Of a stretch of DNA of 64,000 nt, positions 52,671 to 60,371 are shown in pieces. The position numbers and the translations under genes are program-made. The stretch is from assembly GCF_900105135.1 (NCBI RefSeq), contig NZ_LT629741.1, forward strand, positions 2,356,001-2,420,000. Direction: 5' to 3'. Origin of the DNA: Gramella sp. MAR_2010_147. Lineage in GTDB: Bacteria > Bacteroidota > Bacteroidia > Flavobacteriales > Flavobacteriaceae. The notes below the pieces were generated by a model. The model searched no databases, was not told the DNA's origin, and was given only the letters and a program-made list of their open reading frames with translations. Position 1 is the first letter of the stretch. Every line of letters begins with the position of its first letter.

Positions 52671-53048
52671 ATGCTCCATTTAACTCGACGCCAATATCTG
52701 GAAACCGGCATTTTACTGGCAATTGTTATGGTTGTCTACGCATGGTATGTTCAGGAATGGATATTTAGCCTGATCGCGGCCGGAGTCTTACTGGTTTCTT
52801 TGATTATTCCAGTTCTTTTCAAACCAATCGCATTTTTGTGGTTTGGACTGGCGAAAATCCTGAGCTTTATTACCTCTCATATTATACTAACGTTACTTTT
52901 CTTTTTTTTGGTTACACCGGTTGGAATTTTCAGAAAAATGCTGGGCAGGGATTCTTTACTATTAAAAGGTTTCAAAAAATCTTCTGATTCTGTAATGCAG
53001 GAGCGAGATCATACCTATACATCTTCAAATTTAAACAACCCGTTTTAA
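52671..53048 (+). CDS. SxtJ-like membrane protein
   Basis: A 125-residue protein with three to four membrane segments (about residues 10-30, 32-50, 55-82, 62-85) and a hydrophilic tail (residues 95-125, rich in Ser and Asn). LTRRQYLETGILLAIVMVVYAWYV and VTPVGIFRKMLGRDSL are typical of SxtJ proteins. Function is unknown. It sits between DUF5989 and the carbamoyltransferase with 1 base to the next ATG, the same order as sxtK-sxtJ-sxtI in reverse. Confidence 0.87.
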   Translation: MLHLTRRQYLETGILLAIVMVVYAWYVQEWIFSLIAAGVLLVSLIIPVLFKPIAFLWFGLAKILSFITSHIILTLLFFFLVTPVGIFRKMLGRDSLLLKGFKKSSDSVMQERDHTYTSSNLNNPF

Positions 53049-53049
53049 T

Positions 53050-54855
53050 ATGGCTGAAGTAATACTGGGAATTTCAGCCTTTTTTCATGACAGTGCCGCA
53101 GCATTGGTTATAGACGGCAAAATTATTGCAGCGGCTCAGGAAGAGCGCTTCAGCAGGATTAAAAACGATGCTTCCTTTCCTGCAAATGCTGTGAAATATG
53201 TTCTGCAAGAGGCTGGAGTAGGGCCAGATGAGGTCACTCAGATCGCCTTCTACGAAAAACCTTTACTAAAATTTGAAAGACTTCTGGAAACCTATCATGC
53301 TTTTGCTCCAATTGGTTTGAAAAGCTTTATGAAGGCCATGCCGGTTTGGCTGAAAGACAAGCTTTTTTTCAGAAGAATGATTAATTCTGAATTGAAGAAA
53401 ATTGGTTTTCCCAGGTTAAAATTACTTTTTCCGGAACACCATCTTTCTCATGCAGCAAGTGCATTTTATCCTTCGCCTTTTCAAGAAGCGGCAATTCTAA
53501 CCATAGATGGAGTAGGTGAGTGGGCTAATTTAACCATTGGTTATGGCTCCGGGAACAAGATCAAGATTATAAAAGAACAGCAGTTTCCACATTCATTGGG
53601 CTTATTTTATTCAGCTATAACCTATTATTTAGGTTTTGAGGTAAATAGTGGAGAATATAAGGTGATGGGTCTCGCAGCATATGCTGAACCTGAAGCTGAA
53701 GAGACCAAAGCTTTTATGAATAAGATCCTTGATAATATTACTGATATTAGAAAGGATGGGTCTTTTCTTCTGAATATGGAGTATTTTCAGTTTGCGACCC
53801 ATTTAACGATGACAAATGATCAGAAATGGAAGCGACTTTTTGAATTATCCAGAAGGAAAAAGGGGGATGATCTCAAACAAGTGCATGCGAATTTGGCTTT
53901 CGCTGCACAAAAAGTACTTGAAAAAATCGTTTTAAAGCTTGCCCGGGCAGCACTTGATATAACGGGTGCTAAAAATCTGGTGCTTGCTGGTGGTGTTGCG
54001 CTTAATAGCGTCGCTAACGGCAAAATCATGGATGTTTCCGGTTTAGATGAAATGTGGATACAGCCTGCTGCTGGAGATTCAGGAGGAGCTCTTGGCGCTG
54101 CTTTAGCTACCTGGTATATTTCGTTGAATAAAGAAAGAAGGGCAATTTCTGAGGATGCTATGCAGGGTTCTTATTTGGGTCCTGGATATAGTAACGAACA
54201 AATTTTCTCTATGATCAGAAAATATACCGATCTTAATTTCCAATTTTTTGAAGATTCGTGGCTTATAAAAGAAACTGCAAAAGCAATTAAGTCTGGATTG
54301 GTAGTTGGGTGGTTTCAGGGAAGAATGGAATTTGGTCCGCGCGCATTAGGAAACAGGAGCATACTCGGAGATGCCAGAAATCCGGAAATGCAAAGAAAGA
54401 TTAATCTCAAAATTAAATTCAGGGAAAGTTTCAGGCCTTTTGCTCCCAGTGTAATCGAGGAGGATGTTTCAAATTACTTTCGGCTGGACAGGCCTTCTCC
54501 ATATATGCTTCTGGTAAAAGAAGTGAAAGACATTGAAAAATATGAATCTACAGGAGATTCAAAAAGTTTTATGCAAAGACTGAATGAGAAACGATCTAAT
54601 ATTCCTGCAGTAACTCATGTGGATAATACGGCACGAATTCAGACAGTTTCAAAGAATATGAATACTCGTTTCTGGAATTTATTGAATGAACTAAAAGAGC
54701 AAATCGGGCATGGGATTGTGATCAATACTAGTTTTAATATCAAAGATGAACCTATAGTCTGTTCTCCGCAGGATGCCGTAGAATGCTTTTTAAAAACAGA
54801 AATGGATATGTTAGTTCTTGGGAATTATGTCGCTTATAAAAAAAATCCGGAGTGA
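53050..54855 (+). CDS. O-carbamoyltransferase, NodU/CmcH/SxtI type
   Basis: Transfers a carbamoyl group from carbamoyl phosphate, through carbamoyl-adenylate, to a hydroxyl of a sugar or natural product. The 601-residue protein has the Kae1/YrdC-like N-terminal domain (FFHDSAAALVIDGKIIAAAQEERFSRIKND, HHLSHAASAFYPSPF, ILTIDGVGEW) and the C-terminal domain with GPRALGNRSILGDAR and FNIKDEPIVCSPQDAVECFLKTEMD. Catalytic His and Asp positions look intact. It ends the SGNH-DUF5989-SxtJ operon. The acceptor is not known; the membrane partners suggest a lipid-linked or surface glycan or lipid. Confidence 0.92.
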   Translation: MAEVILGISAFFHDSAAALVIDGKIIAAAQEERFSRIKNDASFPANAVKYVLQEAGVGPDEVTQIAFYEKPLLKFERLLETYHAFAPIGLKSFMKAMPVWLKDKLFFRRMINSELKKIGFPRLKLLFPEHHLSHAASAFYPSPFQEAAILTIDGVGEWANLTIGYGSGNKIKIIKEQQFPHSLGLFYSAITYYLGFEVNSGEYKVMGLAAYAEPEAEETKAFMNKILDNITDIRKDGSFLLNMEYFQFATHLTMTNDQKWKRLFELSRRKKGDDLKQVHANLAFAAQKVLEKIVLKLARAALDITGAKNLVLAGGVALNSVANGKIMDVSGLDEMWIQPAAGDSGGALGAALATWYISLNKERRAISEDAMQGSYLGPGYSNEQIFSMIRKYTDLNFQFFEDSWLIKETAKAIKSGLVVGWFQGRMEFGPRALGNRSILGDARNPEMQRKINLKIKFRESFRPFAPSVIEEDVSNYFRLDRPSPYMLLVKEVKDIEKYESTGDSKSFMQRLNEKRSNIPAVTHVDNTARIQTVSKNMNTRFWNLLNELKEQIGHGIVINTSFNIKDEPIVCSPQDAVECFLKTEMDMLVLGNYVAYKKNPE

Positions 54856-54931
54856 TGAAGGCTCTAAATTATTGACAATCCGTAAGATTCAAAATCAACG
54901 GAAATTTCTTCGAAAAAAATCGAAAAAATCT

Positions 54932-54963
54932 TTTGACAGCATTTAAAATTTGATTTATATTTG
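54932..54963 (+). promoter_or_regulatory. Promoter of tRNA-Asn
   Basis: TTTG (54932-54935), 20 bases, TATATTTG (54956-54963), with the tRNA starting 24 bases later. Confidence 0.7.
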
Positions 54964-54986
54964 CAACCGCTTACAAAGCAAAGCAT

Positions 54987-55060
54987 TCCTCCTTAGCTCA
55001 GTTGGTTAGAGCATCTGACTGTTAATCAGAGGGTCCTTGGTTCGAGCCCAAGAGGAGGAG
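54987..55060 (+). tRNA. tRNA-Asn (anticodon GTT)
   Basis: 74 bases. Acceptor stem TCCTCCT / AGGAGGA with G as discriminator, D arm GCTCAGTTGGTTAGAGC, anticodon stem TCTGA / TCAGA around the loop CTGTTAA (GTT), T arm CTTGG-TTCGAGC-CCAAG. The CCA end is not encoded. It has its own promoter and terminator. Confidence 0.97.
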
Positions 55061-55064
55061 CAAC

Positions 55065-55096
55065 AAAAGCCGTTCAATTTGAACGGCTTTTTTGTT
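55065..55096 (+). terminator. Terminator of tRNA-Asn
   Basis: AAAAGCCGTTCAA / TTGAACGGCTTTT stem followed by TTGTTTTT. Confidence 0.9.
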
Positions 55097-55389
55097 TTTA
55101 CTAATTGCCATCCGATTTAGTTTTAATTCTACTATCCATTTTTAATTTTAATTTAATATACCCTTGACAATTTGGTTAAACTGATGCCCTTTATTTGTTT
55201 CAATAAAGAAGCACACTAAAAATCGTTTTAGTTTTTGTCGACTAGATTTATAAAAATGTGTGCAGGGCTACCTTTCTGGTGGCCCTTTTTTATCTACATA
55301 AAAAATACTAGAGGCTTAACTGTTTGGAAACATTAAGTTAACATAGGTGTTGTTTCTTTGTCGCCGACAAAAACTTATAAACGATATCT
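55097..55389 (+). other. Region between tRNA-Asn and the phosphate porin
   Basis: About 290 bases with no gene. It contains the inverted repeat ACTAAAA-ATCG-TTTTAGT (55215-55232) and an intrinsic terminator (55264-55291) that ends about 98 bases before the porin ATG. The terminator has no gene before it, which suggests a small RNA or a leader whose transcription is attenuated. No good promoter box was found for either. Confidence 0.4.
55264..55291 (+). terminator. Orphan terminator upstream of the phosphate porin gene
   Basis: AGGGCTACC-TTTCT-GGTGGCCC stem (one G-T pair) followed by six T. Confidence 0.7.
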
Positions 55390-56595
55390 ATGAAAAATGC
55401 TATTTACGCATTTATCGCGTGCCTGCTTTTTACTCTTAATTTACACTCTCAGGAGATAAGCGATACCAAATTTGGTAAAGGCCTTATCAATTTTACTGCA
55501 AAAGATAGTTCTTTCAGCGTAAAATTCGCTCCTAGAATTCAATTTAGGTCTTACACCTCCTGGAATTATGACGGTGAAAGTTATGAGAGTCCGGAACAGT
55601 CCTTTCTAATTAGAAGAGCAAGGTTAAAATTTGATGGATGGGCACTTACTCCAAAACTTGAATATAAAATTGAACTTGGGCTTTCTAATAATGATATTGG
55701 AGGAGCCAATGTATTTACCAATAATGCGCCTCGCTATATTCTGGATGCTGTATTAAAATGGAATTTTCATGAGAATTTTGAACTTTGGGCAGGTCAGACA
55801 AAATTACCCGGAAATGTGGAACGAGTTATTTCTTCTGGTAACCTTCAGCTTATAGATCGTTCTATTTTAAACAGCCGTTTCAATCTTGATCGTGATATAG
55901 GACTACAACTTCATCATAAAATCAATTTAGGAGAGAATTTTGTGATCAAGGAGAAATTCGCTTTATCTCAAGGTGAGGGAAGAAATATTAGCACGGGAAA
56001 TATTGGCGGATTAAAATATACCGGAAGACTTGAGTTTTTACCTCTGGGGGAGTTTACTAAAGGAGGAGATTATTCTCAGGCAGATCTTGTAAATGAGGAA
56101 TCACCAAAATTAATGATGGGTGTCGTTTACGATTTTAATGACGATGCGGTAAAAACAAGGAGTAGTCAGGGCTCTTATATGATACTTGATGATGGTAGTT
56201 TTTACCAAACAGATATTACTACTTTTTTCGCAGATGCTGTATTTAAGTATAAGGGGCTCTCCATAATGACAGAGTATGCCAATAGAACGGCAAAAGATCC
56301 TGTAGCTATGCAGACGGGTGAATCAGATCCGGCTGGCTTTGTAGTATTAGAGGGAAATGCCTTTAATTTTCAGGCGGGTTATATGTTGGGGAATAACTAT
56401 GAGATTGCCGCAAGGTACACTACAAATGATTATGAAGAGATTAGTAGCAGGCCGGATGCAGAAGTATATACCCTTGGAGCCTCAAAATATGTAGTAGGAC
56501 ATAAGCTTAAAATTCAGGCTGATCTTAATTATGCAAAAGAGAACAACCTTAATGATGAAATTGTCTTTAGATTTGGTTTCGATTTTCATTTCTAA
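55390..56595 (+). CDS. Phosphate-selective porin O/P family protein
   Basis: A 401-residue outer-membrane barrel with a signal peptide (residues 1-20, ending LHSQ), a first strand region with FSVKFAPRIQFRSY and a C-terminal strand ending in FGFDFHF. RRARLKFDGWALTPKLEYKIELG and LWAGQTKLPGNVERV are typical of the OprO/OprP (Porin_O_P) family, trimeric channels preferring phosphate or polyphosphate. The next gene encodes a phosphate permease, supporting the substrate. Confidence 0.9.
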   Translation: MKNAIYAFIACLLFTLNLHSQEISDTKFGKGLINFTAKDSSFSVKFAPRIQFRSYTSWNYDGESYESPEQSFLIRRARLKFDGWALTPKLEYKIELGLSNNDIGGANVFTNNAPRYILDAVLKWNFHENFELWAGQTKLPGNVERVISSGNLQLIDRSILNSRFNLDRDIGLQLHHKINLGENFVIKEKFALSQGEGRNISTGNIGGLKYTGRLEFLPLGEFTKGGDYSQADLVNEESPKLMMGVVYDFNDDAVKTRSSQGSYMILDDGSFYQTDITTFFADAVFKYKGLSIMTEYANRTAKDPVAMQTGESDPAGFVVLEGNAFNFQAGYMLGNNYEIAARYTTNDYEEISSRPDAEVYTLGASKYVVGHKLKIQADLNYAKENNLNDEIVFRFGFDFHF

Positions 56596-56666
56596 AAATT
56601 AACAATTAGGTAACAGTAAATCCGTATTTTGATTGGATACTTGCACCGCCTTATAAACTAAATAAA

Positions 56667-58910
56667 ATGGAAAATATTTATTTGTTGATGTTAGTGGCCT
56701 TAGTGGTTCTTGCCATCGCCGATTTGGTGGTTGGAGTTAGTAATGATGCTGTTAACTTTTTAAACTCAGCCATTGGTTCTAAAGCGATCTCTTTTAAAAC
56801 CATAATGATCGTTGCCAGTCTGGGTATCTTTATTGGAGCAGTTTTCTCCAGTGGAATGATGGAGGTTGCCCGAAAAGGGATTTTTATGCCGGGGCAATTC
56901 TATTTTGATGAGATCATGTACATTTTTATGGCCGTCATGATCACTGATATTCTTCTCCTGGACTTTTTTAATACACTAGGGATGCCTACTTCTACAACGG
57001 TATCTATCGTATTCGAACTATTAGGTGCTGCTGTGGTGATGGCTTTAATAAAAATAAGCGCTTCAGATACAGAAACTCTGGCAAATCTTGCGGGATATAT
57101 AAATACCGATAAAGCAACCGAAATTATTTCGGGTATATTTCTATCGGTAATCATTGCATTTACAATAGGAGCTCTGGTACAGTGGCTTTCCAGAATGGTA
57201 TTTTCATTTGAATATGAAAAGAAGATCAAGAATTTTGGAGCATTGTTTGGAGGATTTTGTCTTACCGCCATTGGTTACTTTATCTTCTTTAAAGGTTTAA
57301 AAGGAACACCTTATTACGATAATTTTAAAGACGTACTTGCCAGCCAGTGGATGCTTGTTGTTGGAGTGAGTTTTGTATTCTGGACCTTGTTTTCATGGTT
57401 GTTCATGAAAATATTTAAAAGAAGTATTCTTATAATCGTTATTGCCATAGGAACCTTTGGTTTGGCACTGGCATTCTCAGGAAATGACCTGGTAAACTTC
57501 ATTGGGGTGCCAATGGCGGCATATCACTCATATGAGGCATGGGCAGCTTCAGGGCAGGCAGCTTCAACTTTCTCTATGGAAGTTCTTCGGGAAAAAGTAC
57601 CGGCAGAGCCAATACTCTTGTTTATTTCAGGAGGGATCATGGTACTCACATTATGGTTCTCTAAGAAAGCAAGAAGTGTTGCTGATACTGAAATAGGACT
57701 TTCCAGACAGGGGCATGGAACCGAAAAGTTTGATCCTAACATGTTATCCAGAGCAGTAGTTGCCGGAAGTACCAAATTGGCTGAAGGACTAAGACATATT
57801 CTTCCAGCGGGAACCAAAAGAAGGATAAGCAAAAGTTTTGAAAAGCCAGATGACATTCTCATTGGTGATAAGGCAGAAGAGCAGCCAGCTTTTGATATGA
57901 TTAGAGCGGCGATCAACCTTACTGTGGCTGGTGTTCTTATTTCTATTGCAACCTCTTACAAATTACCTTTATCTACAACCTATGTGACTTTTATGGTTGC
58001 TATGGGTACTTCTCTTGCCGATAAAGCATGGGGAAGAGAAAGTGCAGTTTACAGGGTAGCCGGGGTGTTGAACGTTATTGGTGGATGGTTTTTTACAGCC
58101 TTTAGTGCATTTAGTGCCGCAGGGATCTTAACCTATATCATTTTCCTTGGTAAAGGACCGGCTATTGCGATCTTACTGCTTGTTGCGATTGGCCTTCTTG
58201 TGAGAAACTATATTTCTCATAAAAATAAAGCTATTGAAAAGGCTGATAAATCTGGACTCAAAAAATCTGAAAGTAATACCGTTCAGGGAATTATTTCTGA
58301 AAGTGCAGATAACATCTCAAATGTGGTTTCAAGATCAAATAAGATCTTCTCAGATGTTTTCACTGGTCTTTCCAAGCAGGATAAGAAAAAGCTGAAAAAG
58401 AGTAAAAAAGGAGTTGCAAAGCTGGAAGGAGAAATTGAAGAACTGAGAGATCATATTTTCTTCTTTATTAAAAGTCTTGATGAGACTAGTGTGAGGGGTA
58501 GTAGTTTTTATATTACTATTCTTGGATACCTAACAGATATTGCTCAATCTCTTGAATATATTTCAAAGAAGAGTTACAAGCATGTGAATAACAATCATAA
58601 GCCGTTAAGATATAATCAAATCACAGATCTAAAAGAAATAGATGATACGTTAAGTGACTTGCTAAGTAAAATAGACAGGATCTTTACAGAGAAGAAGTTT
58701 GAAGAGATCAGTGCTATTGTGGCTTCCAAAGATGAAATATTAAACAATATTTCTGAAAAAATAGAAAAACAGGTTGGAAGAACCAGAACAGAAGAATCAA
58801 GTCCAAAGAATACTACTTTGTATTTCAATTTGTTACTGGAAACAAAAGATTTGATGAATGCCATTATGAACCTGATGGAAGAATACAATTCTAGTTATAA
58901 GAAAGTATAA
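56667..58910 (+). CDS. PiT-family inorganic phosphate transporter with PhoU-like C-terminal domain
   Basis: A 747-residue inner-membrane protein: PHO4/PiT transporter core (about residues 1-520, about ten membrane segments; DLVVGVSNDAVNFLNSAIGS at the N-terminus and a matching ISIATSYKLPLSTTYVTFMVAMG in the second half, both with the inverted-repeat signatures of the family) and a helical DUF47/PhoU-like region (about 560-747; EIEELRDHIFFFIKSLDETS). Longer than typical PitA (about 500 residues). In many genomes the PhoU-like partner is a separate gene next to pit, so this is a natural fusion. It follows the phosphate porin by 71 bases and ends in a strong terminator. Confidence 0.9.
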   Translation: MENIYLLMLVALVVLAIADLVVGVSNDAVNFLNSAIGSKAISFKTIMIVASLGIFIGAVFSSGMMEVARKGIFMPGQFYFDEIMYIFMAVMITDILLLDFFNTLGMPTSTTVSIVFELLGAAVVMALIKISASDTETLANLAGYINTDKATEIISGIFLSVIIAFTIGALVQWLSRMVFSFEYEKKIKNFGALFGGFCLTAIGYFIFFKGLKGTPYYDNFKDVLASQWMLVVGVSFVFWTLFSWLFMKIFKRSILIIVIAIGTFGLALAFSGNDLVNFIGVPMAAYHSYEAWAASGQAASTFSMEVLREKVPAEPILLFISGGIMVLTLWFSKKARSVADTEIGLSRQGHGTEKFDPNMLSRAVVAGSTKLAEGLRHILPAGTKRRISKSFEKPDDILIGDKAEEQPAFDMIRAAINLTVAGVLISIATSYKLPLSTTYVTFMVAMGTSLADKAWGRESAVYRVAGVLNVIGGWFFTAFSAFSAAGILTYIIFLGKGPAIAILLLVAIGLLVRNYISHKNKAIEKADKSGLKKSESNTVQGIISESADNISNVVSRSNKIFSDVFTGLSKQDKKKLKKSKKGVAKLEGEIEELRDHIFFFIKSLDETSVRGSSFYITILGYLTDIAQSLEYISKKSYKHVNNNHKPLRYNQITDLKEIDDTLSDLLSKIDRIFTEKKFEEISAIVASKDEILNNISEKIEKQVGRTRTEESSPKNTTLYFNLLLETKDLMNAIMNLMEEYNSSYKKV

Positions 58911-58931
58911 GGGCATTTTCAGGAGAGTTAA

Positions 58932-58970
58932 AAGAAAGCCACTTTATTCAAGTGGCTTTCTTTTTTTTAG
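58932..58970 (+). terminator. Terminator of the phosphate porin-transporter operon
   Basis: GAAAGCCACTT / AAGTGGCTTTC stem with a 5-base loop followed by nine T. Confidence 0.9.
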
Positions 58971-59261
58971 ATATCAGATAATAAAGTCTGAAGATTATAA
59001 TGAGCTACAAATCCCTTATACCTTCTATTTTTAAGGGACAATTCAGGATCAAATACCTGGTTTTGGCAAACCTTCTTACGGAAAACTTCTTTTTAAAATC
59101 CGTTAATCGTTTAAACTTGAACTTTGTAGATGAACTGTTCTAAAATATATTAAAGTTTCGTTAGTATTAGACGTTCATTTCAATAGTCTAATGAATAAAT
59201 ATATTTTCGCGGCGCCCCATAACTCTACTTCGATTCAGCCTACTGTTTCGAAACATTTTAT
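58971..59261 (+). other. Intergenic region upstream of the small lipoprotein gene
   Basis: About 290 bases without a supported gene. Near the right end ATTAGAC-N13-GTCTAAT (59166-59172 and 59186-59192) is a perfect inverted repeat, and TATATTTTCG (59205-59215) is a poor -7 box. Nothing else was seen. Confidence 0.4.
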
Positions 59262-59759
59262 ATGATATTTATTAAAGGTGTATTTTCTAAATACGCAATG
59301 ACCCCAACACACTGTAAGAACTTAATTTCAACATCTAAATTTAAACTGTTTTTTCTGACGATGATCGTTTTCGGTTTTAGTAGTTGTAATCCAATTGCAC
59401 TGGTAAACCCTGATAGTTACGGAGAAAAATGGGATAACACCTATTTGTGGTTTAAGCCTGGAGATATGAAAACTATCTACATTTCAGATAGTGGAGATCC
59501 TGAAACCGCCGAACCCATTCCAAATGATAGTGAATTTTTGATAGAATGGAATAAAAAAGGAGAGGTGTATAAGCTGAAGGTTACTTCCTATTATAAGGAC
59601 ATAGATTTTGCCTGGTTCACAGGGTACGATGCAGATAATCCATCTGAAGAAATTCCGTGGATCCAGAATGGAAATACTATAGAGCTGCAAAGCGCTAAAC
59701 TATTGCCTTTGGAAAATGGAGCCTACCAGGTATCTATTTCTGATGATCTGGATAATTAA
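59262..59759 (+). CDS. Small lipoprotein, unknown function
   Basis: A 165-residue protein whose signal peptide ends in a lipobox (FGFSSC). Two starts are possible: the ATG at 59262 gives an unusually long leader, the ATG at 59298 (MTPTHCKN) a shorter one. The mature part (about 120 residues) is beta-rich and acidic, with WDNTYLWFKPGDMKTIYISDSGDPETA and DFAWFTGYDADNPSEEIPW. I do not recognise the family. It stands alone ahead of the macrodomain gene, on the same strand with a 60-base gap. Confidence 0.6.
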   Translation: MIFIKGVFSKYAMTPTHCKNLISTSKFKLFFLTMIVFGFSSCNPIALVNPDSYGEKWDNTYLWFKPGDMKTIYISDSGDPETAEPIPNDSEFLIEWNKKGEVYKLKVTSYYKDIDFAWFTGYDADNPSEEIPWIQNGNTIELQSAKLLPLENGAYQVSISDDLDN

Positions 59760-59819
59760 ATCTCTTTATCCAGTTTTTGGCAGACTTGATTATTCCGTAA
59801 ATTATCATTTAAAAAAAAA

Positions 59820-60356
59820 GTGAAACTTAATTTAGGGAGTATTGAGATTGAAATAGCAAAAGGAGATATCGCGAATCAACCAGAATTAGAAGCTATTGTG
59901 AATGCCGCTAATGCCAAGCTCGCTCCCGGGGGAGGAGTTGCGGGAGCAATTCATGCAGCAGCCGGTCCAGTTCTATATAAAGAATGTAGACACCTGGAAC
60001 CCATAAAACCGGGGGAGGCTGTTCTAACCAGTGCTTATAACTTACCAAATAAATTCGTGATTCATTGTTTAGGTCCTGTTTATGGCCGGGATAAACCCGA
60101 AAGTGAACTTCTGGCTAATTGTTACCGCAATAGTATTAGAATAGCGGAAGAAGCCGGAATCACCTCTATCGGTTTTCCGGGAATATCTACAGGAATATTT
60201 GGCTATCCTTCAAACTTAGCTGTAGAGGTGGCTTTTAATACAGTTTTAGCAGAATTGCCCCGAATCAAAAATCTCAAAAAGATTAAATTTGTGGTATTCA
60301 ATACTGAAGATCTTCAGTTATATCATATTAAATTGAAGAAGATTAGTGCTGGCTAA
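59820..60356 (+). CDS. Macrodomain protein, likely ADP-ribose or O-acetyl-ADP-ribose hydrolase
   Basis: A 178-residue macrodomain of the YmdB/TARG-like type: IEIAKGDIANQPELEAIVNAANAKLAPGGGVAGAIHAAAGP (ADP-ribose-binding Asn and Gly-rich loop), then CLGPVYG and GFPGISTGIFGYP (phosphate-binding loop). The start is a GTG at 59820; the preceding bases give no ATG. The next genes, pncB and pncA, make NAD from nicotinate and nicotinamide; a macrodomain that frees ADP-ribose products fits an NAD-turnover operon, which is inferred. Linked catalytic activity (deacetylation or de-ADP-ribosylation) is established for related proteins. Confidence 0.88.
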   Translation: MKLNLGSIEIEIAKGDIANQPELEAIVNAANAKLAPGGGVAGAIHAAAGPVLYKECRHLEPIKPGEAVLTSAYNLPNKFVIHCLGPVYGRDKPESELLANCYRNSIRIAEEAGITSIGFPGISTGIFGYPSNLAVEVAFNTVLAELPRIKNLKKIKFVVFNTEDLQLYHIKLKKISAG

Positions 60357-60371
60357 CCAAATTTAGATTTC

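Noticed and set aside
55300..55389. Direct repeats resembling a Pho box upstream of the phosphate porin
   Set aside because: The TTAAC-type repeats are spaced irregularly and do not match a known phosphate-regulator site.
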